Shown: positions 28,106 to 37,569, numbered from the stretch's first letter. The stretch is DNA of 64,000 bases from DAHUXT01 sp036273675 (GCA_036273675.1 DASUHD010000051.1:18598-82597), one strand, 5' to 3'. Made by a program: numbers and translations. The notes: a model not told the origin generated them from the letters alone.

Positions 28106-29821
28106 ATGAAGACAGATGATATCGCCTCGTCCAGGATCTCGCGGCGGCGCCTGCTGCAGTACGGCGCGGCGGCGAGCGCGGCGCTCTCATTGCCGTGGGT
28201 GACGCAACCGCTTGTGGCATCCGCCGCCATGGGCGGCAAGTTGGCGAAGTACGTGCAGCCGTTGCCGCTGCCGGGTAACGGCCTGGTGGTGGCGACCCCG
28301 AGCGGCGCGAACCAGTACGCGTTTACGCAACGAGAAATCATGCGACAGTTGCACCCGCAGTTGCCGCCGACGCCGTTATGGGCGTACGACGACGGATCGG
28401 GGCTCGCGGGCCAGGCCGGTTCGTTCGGCCTGGCGCTGGTCGCGCAGAAAGGCACGCCTGTTGGCGTCACCTACACCAACGATCTGCCATTTACCTACCC
28501 CGCCTGGATCCCAGTCGACACGCGGCTGACGCCGCTGGGGAACCAGGTGCGGGTGATGACTCACCTGCACGAAGGGTTCGTCGCCGCCGATAGTGACGGC
28601 AATCCAGCCGTCACGCCGAACGGCTTCGGCCTCGGCGACACGCAGACGGTGGCCTATCCAAATGAGCAGGCAGCGGCGCTAATGTGGTTCCACGACCACG
28701 GCCTGGGTACCACGCGGCTCAACGTGTTCGCGGGCCTAGCCGCCGCCTACATCCTCCGCGACCAGTTCGACACTGGCACCGAGCCCAACCCGATCGGGAT
28801 TCCCGGCGGGGCCTACGAGATCCCACTGGTGATCCAGGACCGCCAGTTCAACCCTGATGGCACATTCCTCTACCCGAGGAGCGCCATCCCCGGCGTCACG
28901 TGGATTGGCGAGTACTTCGGTGACGTCATGCTCGTCAACGGGAAGGTCTGGCCGTTCCTGAACGTCGAGCCGCGACTCTATCGGTTCAGGATCCTCAACG
29001 GCTGCAACGCGCGGATCCTGAACCTCGATATGAGTGGCGCAAAGATGGTGCAGATCGGCGCCGAGGGCGGCCTGTTCGCCCAGCCGGCGCCCATGTCGCG
29101 GCTGGTATTGGCCCCGGCTGAGCGGGCCGATGTCCTGGTCGACTTCCGTGCGTTCGCCGGACAGACGTTGCTCCTAAAGAACAGCGCGCCGCAGAAGCCG
29201 GTGGTGACCCCGGCGCCGGCGCTGGCCCAGGTGATGCAGCTGCGGGTCGGCGTCATTGTCACCCAACCAGGCCCAAGCGCGGTGCCGGCGACGCTGGCCG
29301 GGGGGCAGGACGCCAATCTGCCCGCACCGGTCCGGACCCGCTTCTTCACGCTCAACGAGGTCGCGCCGGGGACGGCCAACTGGTTCCTCAACATCGACGC
29401 TGCGCACTTCGATCCGAATTCGACGGACATCTCTATCCCCGTCGGCGATGTCGAGGATTGGGTCTACGTTAACCTGACCCCGGACACGCACCCGATGCAC
29501 GTGCACCTGGTCACTTTCCAGGTGATCGGCCGGACACCGTTCAACGTCGCTGCCTACCAGGCGGCATTTGGTGGCCAGGACGGCGTCCCCGGCGGGCACG
29601 ACCCGACCCCCTTCGCGACCGGCCCGATGGTCCCGCCTGCCCCGGAGGAGCGGGGCTTCAAGGACACGGTCAAGACTAACCCCGGCTACTTCACGACTAT
29701 CCGGGCCAAGTTCGACCTGCCGAGCACAGCGACCGGGCCTGTGCAGAAGTTCGTCCATCATTGCCACATCGTCGAGCACGAGGACAACGACATGATGCAG
29801 ACGTTCACGGTGCTCGCCTGA
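28106..29821 (+). CDS. Tat-exported multicopper oxidase (CotA/bilirubin oxidase type)
   Basis: This 571-residue laccase-like enzyme has a Tat signal (ISRRRLLQYGAAASAALSL). Copper ligands are all visible: HLHEG and WFHDHG for the type 2/3 sites in domain 1, HPMHVHL and the HHCHIVEHEDNDMM end carrying type 1 and type 3 ligands. The middle cupredoxin domain has RFRILNGCNARIL. It oxidises phenols, bilirubin-like compounds or metals with reduction of O2 to water; substrate is unknown. GAAAGTGAG precedes the ATG. Not in an operon. Confidence 0.93.
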   Translation: MKTDDIASSRISRRRLLQYGAAASAALSLPWVTQPLVASAAMGGKLAKYVQPLPLPGNGLVVATPSGANQYAFTQREIMRQLHPQLPPTPLWAYDDGSGLAGQAGSFGLALVAQKGTPVGVTYTNDLPFTYPAWIPVDTRLTPLGNQVRVMTHLHEGFVAADSDGNPAVTPNGFGLGDTQTVAYPNEQAAALMWFHDHGLGTTRLNVFAGLAAAYILRDQFDTGTEPNPIGIPGGAYEIPLVIQDRQFNPDGTFLYPRSAIPGVTWIGEYFGDVMLVNGKVWPFLNVEPRLYRFRILNGCNARILNLDMSGAKMVQIGAEGGLFAQPAPMSRLVLAPAERADVLVDFRAFAGQTLLLKNSAPQKPVVTPAPALAQVMQLRVGVIVTQPGPSAVPATLAGGQDANLPAPVRTRFFTLNEVAPGTANWFLNIDAAHFDPNSTDISIPVGDVEDWVYVNLTPDTHPMHVHLVTFQVIGRTPFNVAAYQAAFGGQDGVPGGHDPTPFATGPMVPPAPEERGFKDTVKTNPGYFTTIRAKFDLPSTATGPVQKFVHHCHIVEHEDNDMMQTFTVLA

Positions 29822-30346
29822 GCGCGTGAGCTTCCAACGAGTGTCGTCAGCGGCGCGGGACGCCGCCATGCATGAGGCCGTGTGGCGCGAGGCGTCACGA
29901 TACGACGGGAGGGCCTCCAGCCGGAGACCCTCCCTCCCGGGCGATGCGGTACTGCAACGCCCACAACTATCCCTTTGTCTGGGGCCGCAGACGTCGCCAT
30001 CACCCGCGTCGCCCACCCGATATCGCGCTCCAACGCTCTGTTGCCTGAACTTGCCGGAAGTACCACTAAGTGCTTTTGAAGAGAAACTGTGGTGCAGCCG
30101 TTTGTTCCATCGCCGCACTGCATTTCGTCGCTATAGGCCTTGGCGCGGCCTTTCTTGCTTCGTGCAAACGCGCTAGCTGCAGCGATGCAGGCAAGCCGCT
30201 CCCTTGACACGAGAGGAGCGGCTCACCCGGAACCTCACCGCCCGTTCGCGCCAGACACAGGCCTCATTTGTGAAGCATGCGGAGCACGTTTGCGTGCTCC
30301 GCAAAAGGTCTCCGCGAGTGATGAGATTAGCATTCTGCGCAACGCC
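29822..30346. other. Hairpin-rich intergenic stretch
   Basis: No gene is seen. Three strong hairpins occur: 29907-29934 (GGGAGGG with CCCTCCC plus a CTCC/GGAG inner stem) just after the oxidase, 30194-30223 (AGCCGCTCC with GGAGCGGCT) and 30278-30303 (TGCGGAGCACG with CGTGCTCCGCA, 4-base loop). The first probably ends the oxidase transcript and the third the convergent secreted-protein transcript. Confidence 0.55.
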
Positions 30347-30871
30347 CTAGCAGGCTCCCCGGACGTTCGGCAGGAGGCACCCTGTGGAGAATGTCCCTGC
30401 GATAGACTCCGTGACGCCATTTGTGGTGTCGCTGATGGCAACATTGGTGTAGCTGACAGACGCCAACTCCAGGTCCTGACCCGATGGACAGCTGAAACTG
30501 CCCGCGCTCGGCGGGTTCAGCGTCAGGCTAGCATTGACGTTACCGTTCTTGCCCGAGGAGAACGTTCCACTTGCGCTGACTGGCCCAGAGACCTGCGTCT
30601 TGTTTTTCGCGCTGGGGTTTGCGCCGCCATTATTGACGCAGACGTAGACGGCAGTAGCGTCGGCGCTGGCTACGTAGTTGATGAGCTGGTTGGTCCCCAG
30701 TCCCGCCTCCTTAAAGGAGACAGTCAGGTTGGCTCCACTCAGTTTGGCGCTGGCACTGATGAAGTGCGGGCTGTCGGCAAAGGCTGCCGAGACGCTTAAC
30801 GCCAGCGTGAGCAGCGCCGCCACCAGCATGGCGCTCAGCTTGAGGTATGGTCGTCGCACGACTCGTCGCAT
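30347..30871 (-). CDS. Secreted hypothetical protein, 174 residues
   Basis: The protein has a signal peptide (LKLSAMLVAALLTLALSVSA to AFA) and a mature beta-rich domain with internal pattern SPHFISASAKLSGANLTVSF, a repeated Ser/Asn-rich strand set and four cysteines (VCVNNGG; SCPSGQ; GCLLPNVRGAC). No named domain is recognised. Upstream AGGAGAGAC on the coding strand gives a binding site. It is an extracellular orphan in a region rich in secreted proteins. Confidence 0.7.
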   Translation of the reverse strand: MRRVVRRPYLKLSAMLVAALLTLALSVSAAFADSPHFISASAKLSGANLTVSFKEAGLGTNQLINYVASADATAVYVCVNNGGANPSAKNKTQVSGPVSASGTFSSGKNGNVNASLTLNPPSAGSFSCPSGQDLELASVSYTNVAISDTTNGVTESIAGTFSTGCLLPNVRGAC

Positions 30872-32390
30872 GATGTGTCTCTCCTTCGATCGATTCCGAA
30901 CACAACGGTGTTTCGTACGTCACCTCATGCGTCCCTGCACTACGGGTCTGTGCACCATCTGACTGACGCTTGATGTGGGACAGCGGAATGCGCTCTATGT
31001 TCCATACATCACATCACGCTATGTGCGCTGCCCGCTGCCTGGGAACGTGAACGGCGAACTAGTCCTGCCAGGGGCGTCACACAGTCACGCAGTCGAGCGT
31101 GGCGAAGTTGGCAGGCGGTCTCTCAAGACCTCTCATGAGTACGTGACGGTTGCCGCCTGTACCCACCTGTAACCGCCTGTATCCGCATGTAACCCGCTTG
31201 GGCTCACTACGATACCTGGCAGGTGGGCCACGACAGCAACACCTGCGCTGGCAACTGCAGCGGCACCTCCTGCCATGGGCCGTCACCGCCCTAGGAGCAA
31301 ACGGACGATAGATGACTCGAGGCTGCTTTGGCGCAAGGCTCCCGATTCTCCCCATAGTGGCATTCCATCTCTCTATGCAGACAGGAATATCCAGGGGCAT
31401 GGCATCTGTGGTCTGGCCATCTGGCAGTGCTATGTCGATGTCACATGCCCCAACGCCAACGCCTTAGTAGCGGCACGAAGGTGTTAGCAAAAGCGGGATT
31501 GTGTAAGAACTGCGAGAGATGGAGGTTATACACAAGATTGCCGAACCAACGCACAGCGCTGCACCCATTCGCCAAACCGGAGACTTCACCTGACCCGATC
31601 AAGGGAAGCGGATAGACTGCGCGCCTACTGCACGCCTGTGGACTGATAAACAAGACACATGGTGCCGCCTCAAAGGGCGCAGCCTACGAACACAGGAACC
31701 CCACTACTACCACTGCCATTATCATCTATGGTACCGCTCGACAGAGGCTCGACCAGCGACGTTCAATGTAACCTACCAGACGAGGAGATGTTGCATTGCA
31801 TCTATGCTCCACACCACAAGACGCCACTACCTTACCCAAGAAGGTCGCAAATTGCAATGGACAAATTGGTCGAAAAAGGCGTCTATCGGGAGTACTCCTT
31901 CAAGCGAGGAGCCACCACAGGAGCTCGTGATGTATGCCTTCTGCATGGCTAGGTATGTAGGTGAGACTGCTTACGAGACGCAGGTATGCCTCAAATAGAA
32001 GGCCATGCCGCGCGGGCGTTTTGGGCATAACCTGCTGCAAATCAGCCCCCCAAGATGTGCAGAAATCCAGGCTACTTGCGCGACACCACAACGCGAAAAA
32101 CCCGTTCACCAGAACTCTGCTACGACAGGAAGGTTCTGAAATCCCCAAATGCTGCCCTCCGTGGCTTCCCAACTTCCCATTGGCGCACGAACCAAGAAAG
32201 GCGTAGACTATCACCATCGCACGATACTGTTCCCTCGCTTTGGAGAGTGCGCCATCATGAGGTCATCCCAACCAGATCCTCACCCTCAGTTGCACGAGCA
32301 TAATGACCATTAACAGGAGAAAACCCCGGTTTCTATGTCAGTTATCACGAGCGCGGTACTGGTTGTAGTCCTAAAGCACTGGATGAGATT
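30872..32390. other. 1.5-kb stretch without convincing genes
   Basis: Short open frames exist on both strands but none has a binding site, codon bias or recognisable motif. An imperfect 10-bp repeat (GCCTGTACCC-like, four copies) lies at about 31155-31194. Composition drops in GC toward 31.7-32.3 kb. I see no RNA gene. Confidence 0.5.
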
Positions 32391-32762
32391 ATGAAGGGGA
32401 GCGCTGATGGCTATCGGCACGCATACTCGCGTCGCGGCGATGTCACCCTGGCCAACCCTTTCGGTCCTCCGGCACGCGGTTGGGAGCAGGTGGATCAGAC
32501 GCTCAAGCGTGCCGAATCCCAGTTTCGCGATGGCGCGGCCTCGGGCTTTGAGCGCATCGTCACTGGCATGACAGCGGAACTGGCATACATCGTCGAGATC
32601 GAGCACATGCAGACCAAGCTCGGGGGACGGGACGATATCACCCCATACTCGCTGCGGGTGACGACAATCTTCCGGCCAGAAGAGGGGACCTGGCAGGTGG
32701 TGTACCGCCACGCTGACCCGATCACGACGCCTCGACCAATCGAATCCGTCATCCAGCCGTAG
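32391..32762 (+). CDS. SnoaL-like/DUF4440 (NTF2-fold) protein, possibly frameshifted
   Basis: This 123-residue NTF2-fold protein has the family pattern GDVTLANPFGPPARGWEQV, AELAYIVEIEHMQTK and SLRVTTIFRPEEGTWQVVYR. The ATG used here has only a weak GATGAG before it. AGGAG followed by ATG (32336) lies upstream in another frame and gives MSVITSAVL, while the homologous reading KALDEIMKGSADGY continues upstream of 32391 without a start. This suggests a one-base shift near 32370, so the gene may be damaged at its 5' end. Confidence 0.6.
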   Translation: MKGSADGYRHAYSRRGDVTLANPFGPPARGWEQVDQTLKRAESQFRDGAASGFERIVTGMTAELAYIVEIEHMQTKLGGRDDITPYSLRVTTIFRPEEGTWQVVYRHADPITTPRPIESVIQP

Positions 32763-32850
32763 TCCGCAAGGGAGGTCGAGCGGTCAGGACGCGGAGCCAT
32801 TCCATCCACCCCACGGCCCACCGCACGGCGCGGCGTCAAGCAGCCAAGGG

Positions 32851-33216
32851 AGGCGGCTGGATGCTGGCTATTGGGGGCTGAAGCTGATCGCCTGGATCCA
32901 CACCGTGCTCGGCGCGCAGGCCGTCATCCCATGGAATCCCAAGCGGCAGAAGCGGCGGGATGGCCTGCCGCCCACCTGGACCGCCGCCGAGTTGGGCAAA
33001 CGCACCAGTATCGAGCGCTTCTTCGGCCGCGTCCTGGTCTTCTGTCGCCTGCAGCGCCCACCGGTCTTTGGCTGGTCGGCGGTCGAGACGCAGGTGGCGT
33101 TCACTTATGCCGCCGTCTGGGTGATAGCTCTTTCCGCATGGCAGGCTGGTCGGCCCGACCTCATCCGCTCACCACGCCTGGTCCTGGCCCATGTCTGGGA
33201 GGGGGTGGAGGTATAA
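32851..33216 (+). pseudogene. DDE transposase, C-terminal fragment
   Basis: The frame reads DAGYWGLKLIAWIHTVLGAQ, VIPWNPKRQKR, LGKRTSIERFFGRVLVFCRL and stops after HVWEGVEV. The Asp-Ala-Gly-Tyr and PWNPKRQ blocks with the downstream RTSIERFFGR match the third catalytic-region style of IS4/IS5-type DDE transposases. The N-terminal two thirds are absent and no terminal inverted repeats were found. Confidence 0.65.
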
Positions 33217-33379
33217 GACGCCCTCCCCTCGAAAGGAGAGAATAAAGTTGTTCGAAGAAGAGGCCGAAGAAAGGTCCGACATCTCCGTGCCGCCTTCACC
33301 TCAGTGATTGTGGCGCCGCCACAATAGCGCACAAGGGGACCTGTTTCAGCTTGTTCGTGCGAAAAGGCAGCAGCGGTAC

Positions 33380-33865
33380 TCAGCCGGCATCCCGCAAGCG
33401 CTCCTGTACCCGATGTAGCACGACGAGGAGCTGTTGCTGTTCCGTCTCATCCAGCACCCCAAACCATTCCTTCTCCTGCTGATGGACGATCGGGCGAAAG
33501 GCGCTCGCGGCCTGCCTCCCCGCGTCGGTGATTTCCGCCAGAATCATCCGTCGGTCCGAGGGGTGGGGCCGTCGGCGGATATACGCCCGGCGTTCGAGCG
33601 AGTCGAGCAAACCCGTGACCGTCGCGCGGCTGATGATCAGCCGGTCAGCGATTTCATTGGGCGGCAAGGGCGACTCAGCGTTTGCCAGGATGCTGAGCAC
33701 TAGCCCGGAGGTAGGGGTAAGGTGCAAGGGCTGGAGCAGGGTGGCGATGCGCTTTTGCAACAGGTCAGCGGTGAACACCAGGTTCATCGCACATGCGGTG
33801 GCGGTGGCGCTGGCGGTCGGATACTGCACGTCGAAATCGGGTGCGATACGGATGGACGAGCTCAT
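33380..33865 (-). CDS. MarR family regulator
   Basis: This 161-residue winged-helix regulator has the dimerisation helices at both ends and the DNA-binding core PPNEIADRLIISRATVTGLL then DSLERRAYIRRRPHPSDRR, with the wing DxR motif. AAGGAACC precedes the ATG. It is divergent from the leader-ORF/cupin transcript, whose promoter lies in the 54 bases between them, so it most likely represses that unit and itself. The ligand is unknown; phenolic compounds are common for the family. Confidence 0.9.
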   Translation of the reverse strand: MSSSIRIAPDFDVQYPTASATATACAMNLVFTADLLQKRIATLLQPLHLTPTSGLVLSILANAESPLPPNEIADRLIISRATVTGLLDSLERRAYIRRRPHPSDRRMILAEITDAGRQAASAFRPIVHQQEKEWFGVLDETEQQQLLVVLHRVQERLRDAG

Positions 33866-33890
33866 GATTAGGTTCCTTACTATTAGCCTC

Positions 33891-33919
33891 TTGACAAATG
33901 TAGTTAGTGGCCTTATAGT
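33891..33919 (+). promoter_or_regulatory. Consensus promoter of leader/cupin unit
   Basis: TTGACA (33891-33896), a 17-base spacer and TATAGT (33914-33919) are near-perfect sigma-70-type elements. TACTAT (33879-33884) and ATAGTA (33915-33920) make an inverted pair spanning the promoter, a candidate MarR site. Confidence 0.75.
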
Positions 33920-33977
33920 ATGAGTATATCAGAGTTGCGTGCGCCGTGCAACGGGCGCCGTACCAGAGGAGGAGACC

Positions 33978-34025
33978 ATGTCAACGCGTCGAGACTGGTG
34001 CGTAGGTCGGGAAGGGAGGGCGTAA
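33978..34025 (+). CDS. 15-residue leader ORF coupled to cupin gene
   Basis: GAGGAGACC precedes an ATG that encodes MSTRRDWCVGREGRA, then TAA. The stop overlaps the cupin start as TAATG. The ORF lies 58 bases after the -10 element, so it is certain to be in the transcript if the promoter is right. A short coupled leader suggests translational control of the cupin gene; no regulatory hairpin was found by eye. Confidence 0.5.
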   Translation: MSTRRDWCVGREGRA

Positions 34026-34537
34026 TGACTCTCCTGTTTTCAGAGCGAGCCAGGCTGGGATACCTGCTGGACGAGAACGAAGGCGAGGCGTTCTGGCTGC
34101 TCGGGATGCTGCAAACGATCAAGATTAGCCGGCAGGACACGGGCGGGCGCTATGGCCTGATCGAGATCGTCGTGCCCGCGGGCATTGGCTCGCCCTGGCA
34201 CGTCCATCCCGAGGAGGACGAGTGGTTCTACGTCCTCGAGGGCACGATGACCTTCTGGGTCGCGGAGACGCAACTGTCCCTGACGGCCGGCTCATTTGCG
34301 TTCGGCCCCATGGGGGTACCCCACACCTTCTACGCCGAGGCAGGTGGCGCGAAGGCGCTGGTGGGGTTTGCGCCAGCGCAGTTCGAGGGATTCCTCCGGG
34401 AGGTCGGCGAGCCAGCGCCCGCTCGCGTCCTGCCGCCACCGCTTGAGGGTCACCCGGACATGGCGCGGCTCGCCCCGATCGCCAAGCGCAATGGGTTCGA
34501 GATCCTCGGCCCTCCAGGCCCCCCTCCCGGGCACTAG
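34025..34537 (+). CDS. Cupin-domain protein
   Basis: This 170-residue single-cupin protein has motif 1 GSPWHVHPEEDEWFYVLEG (metal ligands H, H, E) and motif 2 region FAFGPMGVPHTFYAEAGGAK with the second histidine. It probably binds a metal and acts on or senses a small molecule; quercetinase-like dioxygenases and related enzymes share this layout. GGGAGGG lies before the ATG inside the leader ORF. An upstream in-frame ATG sits right at the promoter -10 and cannot be used. Divergent MarR gene upstream. Confidence 0.85.
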   Translation: MTLLFSERARLGYLLDENEGEAFWLLGMLQTIKISRQDTGGRYGLIEIVVPAGIGSPWHVHPEEDEWFYVLEGTMTFWVAETQLSLTAGSFAFGPMGVPHTFYAEAGGAKALVGFAPAQFEGFLREVGEPAPARVLPPPLEGHPDMARLAPIAKRNGFEILGPPGPPPGH

Positions 34538-34552
34538 CCCGCCAGGACCAAG

Positions 34553-34587
34553 CAGCCCACCCGCTCCTGCCGCGAGCGGGTGGGCTG
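34553..34587 (+). terminator. Hairpin after cupin gene
   Basis: CAGCCCACCCGCTC (34553-34566) and GAGCGGGTGGGCTG (34574-34587) form a perfect 14-bp stem with a 7-base loop, 15 bases after the cupin stop. No U tract follows. Confidence 0.65.
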
Positions 34588-34641
34588 CTGACGTGCGACT
34601 CAGGCAACGCCGAGCGCGGTCGCCCCAAGCAAGAGGACCCT

Positions 34642-34875
34642 ATGACCAACTTCACGACTACGCCCACCGACAATGGCCTCCATCTCGTTGAGTGGCCCGT
34701 CAGGATCCTCGATGCCGACGGAACCGCATACGACCTCTCGGAGCAGACGGCGATCTTCCTCTGCCGCTGCAGCGGCTCAGGAACCAAGCCGTTCTGCGAC
34801 GGAACCCACCTGACGCGGCCCTTCGAAGCGGCCCACCGAGTCGGGTACTCCGCAGGCGCTTCCGAGCCCGGTTAG
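34642..34875 (+). CDS. CDGSH-type iron-sulfur protein
   Basis: This 77-residue protein holds one CDGSH motif, CRCSGSGTKPFCDGTH, with the three Cys and one His that bind a 2Fe-2S cluster. It is a short single-domain form, soluble, with no membrane anchor. GAGGA precedes the ATG. Role is likely electron transfer or redox sensing. It is separated from the cupin gene by a strong hairpin but could be read through. Confidence 0.88.
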   Translation: MTNFTTTPTDNGLHLVEWPVRILDADGTAYDLSEQTAIFLCRCSGSGTKPFCDGTHLTRPFEAAHRVGYSAGASEPG

Positions 34876-34940
34876 GGGACACAAAGGGTCGTCTGCAGGC
34901 ACACTTCGGCACGGACAGCGCCGCTTGCCATGCTGATAAT

Positions 34941-34980
34941 GCGTACCAATGCGTACCAATGCGCACCAATGCGTACCAAC
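34941..34980. repeat. Four 10-bp tandem repeats
   Basis: GCGTACCAAT repeats four times with one C-for-T change in the third copy and C at the end. It lies in the intergenic region before the SRAP gene. Confidence 0.9.
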
Positions 34981-35164
34981 GAGCGTGACGAGGGCCGCTC
35001 AGATGCTCGATAATGCCGGAAGTGGGGTTGGGAAACGCCCTCATAAGGTTATCAACCGTGAATGGATGAAGACGTGCGGCTGCGGAGCGGAATCAGAACA
35101 AACCCAGAACCTACTCAGAACAAGCAAAACAGTACGCGCAGTCATGCAGGAAGGGAGACACCTC

Positions 35165-35770
35165 ATGTGCGGCAGATATGAGATTGTCGATGGTAAACGG
35201 ATCTTTGTGCGCTTCGGCGTGGCGAACGCTATACCAGAGATGCTGGCGAATCTCGATGTGCGACCGACGCAGCAAGTTCCAGTCCTGCTGACAGATCACC
35301 AGTTACAGCTGATGAAATGGGGATTGGTACCCTCCTGGGCTAAGGATATGTCCATCGGCAACAAGATGATCAATGCCCGCTCTGAGGGGATCGAAACGAA
35401 GCCCTCCTTCAAGAGACCACTGCGCACCCAGCGCTGCCTACTGCCCGCCTCAGCCTTCTTCGAGTGGCAAGGGGCCACGAAAGGCGCGAAGACCAAGTAT
35501 CGCATTGGGCGTAAGGATGGCGACATGTTTGGGCTGGCGGGGCTGTATGACGTCTGGAAGAGTCCCGGTGGCTACGAGGTGACGACCTGCACCATCATCA
35601 CGTGCGCGCCCAATGCGGTGATGGCCCCGATCCACAATCGGATGCCGGTGATCCTGCTGCCGGAGGATGAAGAGGCCTGGCTCGACCCAGATATGATCGA
35701 GGTGGAGGTGATCACGAGCTACCTGCGGCCTTACCCTGATGAGTTGCTGGAGGCGGCGCCAGCCGCGTAG
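35165..35770 (+). CDS. yedK: SRAP/HMCES-type abasic-site shielding protein
   Basis: This 201-residue protein begins MCGRYEI, so Cys2 becomes the catalytic N-terminal residue that crosslinks to abasic sites in single-stranded DNA. Further family motifs are RPTQQVPVLL, KWGLVPSWAKD, NARSEGIETKPSFK, RCLLPASAFFEWQ and PIHNRMPVIL. GGGAGAC lies before the chosen ATG; upstream in-frame starts would hide Cys2 and are rejected. It stands alone. Confidence 0.93.
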   Translation: MCGRYEIVDGKRIFVRFGVANAIPEMLANLDVRPTQQVPVLLTDHQLQLMKWGLVPSWAKDMSIGNKMINARSEGIETKPSFKRPLRTQRCLLPASAFFEWQGATKGAKTKYRIGRKDGDMFGLAGLYDVWKSPGGYEVTTCTIITCAPNAVMAPIHNRMPVILLPEDEEAWLDPDMIEVEVITSYLRPYPDELLEAAPAA

Positions 35771-36003
35771 ATCTCCGCATTGCAGAATGCGTCTTCCCCT
35801 TCCCCGGACCATTGACCGTAGTATGCCCCCCTGCTACAATGGCCCGCATCAGCTGTACTGGTGGATGAAGCAAACAGACACAACACAGTTGTAATTGGCG
35901 GCGTAGATTTTTGTAGAACCTCTAGTATGGTCTGCCAACCAAAGTCCCCCAATGGCGGTGGGGAGTGCTGAGCGGGATGAGGAGAAAAGGGAAAGGGACA
36001 CCC

Positions 36004-36039
36004 ATGACACCCATGACACCCATGACACCCATGACACGC
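36004..36039 (+). repeat. Four 9-bp repeats at a start codon
   Basis: ATGACACCC repeats at 36004, 36013, 36022 and 36031 (last copy ATGACACGC). Each unit encodes Met-Thr-Pro and offers an ATG in the same frame at the 5' end of the BNR-repeat gene. Confidence 0.9.
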
Positions 36040-37539
36040 AAGAGAGGATTCTGGGGCGCGGGAGCAGCGGTTGTAACCCTTGCGCTGTTAGTCGTCGCAA
36101 TGCTCCATGCAGGAGCATTGACCCACGCCGCGAGCTCGAAGAACAGTTCGCCGTACAATAAGCCCCGCTGGTGGGCAAAATACCAGATTGTCTCGGCCCC
36201 TGGGTTCACGCCGACCGCGCCTGGTAAGTCTGACAGCGTCAAGGTGGGGACGAATGTCAACGTGAGTCACGAGCCGGGTCCACAGAGCGAAACCTCCATC
36301 GCGATCAATCCCAGCAACCCGTCACAGCTGGTCGGCGGCGCCAATGAAATCTTCCGCCTGCCGATGCGCGGCTACTTCTCGAGCGACGGCGGCGCCACCT
36401 GGGGAGGCGTCGACTTGCCACTGCCGCCACCTGTCACCAACAACGGCTTCGATTTTGGCTCTGATCCCGGCGTCGCCTGGGATTTGCATGGCAACGTCTA
36501 CTACAGCTATATCATTGTCTTCTTCAGCAATGGGGGCGCGATCAACGGCACTGAGATGGCCGTTTCACGCTCCTCGGATGGCGGTCAGACGTGGACCCCA
36601 ACCTACTTCAACTTCGAGTCAGGTGAAGCGCAGTTCAATGATAAGCCGATGATTACGGTGGACAACAATGCTGGCAGCCCACATGAGGGTACGATTTATG
36701 TTGCCTGGGACAACGCCACCGGCAGTTCGTCGAGCAGCAACAACCTGCTGGTGAGCCATTCGACCGATCATGGTGTCACCTTCTCGGCCCCGACGGTCGC
36801 CAGCGATATCACCTCTGGGCCAAAAGCCGTCATCGCCGCCGATCCCTTTGTCGGCCCCAATGGCACGCTTTTTGTCGCGTGGCACGATGTGCAGAACAGC
36901 GCGATCGTCGAGAGCAGTTCCAGCGATGGCGGGAACAGCTTCGGGCCGCAGCATACCGTCAGCCCGACGCAGATCGCCTTCGACTTCCCGGTGCCCGCCG
37001 AGAGTTCACGTGGCGCGTTACTCTATCCCGCCTGCGACGCGGACCGCAGCACCGGCCCGAATCGCGGCACGCTCTATTGTTCATGGATGGACCAGACCGC
37101 CTCGAACGCGACCGATGTCTTTGTCGCGCGCTCGACCGACGGTGGCGCCAGTTGGAGCGCGCCGCAGCGCGTGAACGACGATGCGGTGGGTGTGGCGAAC
37201 GATCAGTTCAATCAGTGGCTCGCCGTTGATCCAACCGATGGCTCGGTGAACGTCAGTTGGAGCGATACCCGCAACGACTCCTCGCACCTGAGCACGGACG
37301 AGTATTTCAGCCGGTCAACGGATGGCGGCCACACGTTCATTGCGAATGTGCGTGTCTCGACGGCGTCGACCAACGAGACCTGCTGTGGCGCGAACCTGGG
37401 CGACCAATATGGCGACTACGAAGGGATCGCAGCATTCGGCGGGGTCGTCCATCCCATCTGGACGGATCGCCGCGACGGCGGAACAGTGGACGGCTTCGAG
37501 GAAACGTACACGGCAGCGATCACAGTCAAGAAACAATAG
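36004..37539 (+). CDS. Secreted BNR-repeat (sialidase-fold) protein
   Basis: This 511-residue protein starts with an unusual MTP repeat, then RKRGFWGAGAAVVTLALLVV as signal peptide. The mature part carries Asp-box motifs SSDGGQTWT, STDHGVTFS, SSDGGNSFG, STDGGASWS and STDGGHTF, and an SETSIAINPSNPSQLVGGAN entry blade. It resembles the protein at 24964 in layout. Enzyme activity is not shown. The start is uncertain: AAAGGG sits before 36004; ATG 35977 would add nine residues. A strong terminator follows. Confidence 0.82.
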   Translation: MTPMTPMTPMTRKRGFWGAGAAVVTLALLVVAMLHAGALTHAASSKNSSPYNKPRWWAKYQIVSAPGFTPTAPGKSDSVKVGTNVNVSHEPGPQSETSIAINPSNPSQLVGGANEIFRLPMRGYFSSDGGATWGGVDLPLPPPVTNNGFDFGSDPGVAWDLHGNVYYSYIIVFFSNGGAINGTEMAVSRSSDGGQTWTPTYFNFESGEAQFNDKPMITVDNNAGSPHEGTIYVAWDNATGSSSSSNNLLVSHSTDHGVTFSAPTVASDITSGPKAVIAADPFVGPNGTLFVAWHDVQNSAIVESSSSDGGNSFGPQHTVSPTQIAFDFPVPAESSRGALLYPACDADRSTGPNRGTLYCSWMDQTASNATDVFVARSTDGGASWSAPQRVNDDAVGVANDQFNQWLAVDPTDGSVNVSWSDTRNDSSHLSTDEYFSRSTDGGHTFIANVRVSTASTNETCCGANLGDQYGDYEGIAAFGGVVHPIWTDRRDGGTVDGFEETYTAAITVKKQ

Positions 37540-37569
37540 GTGACTCCCGCTGCGCTCGTCACTGCGTTA

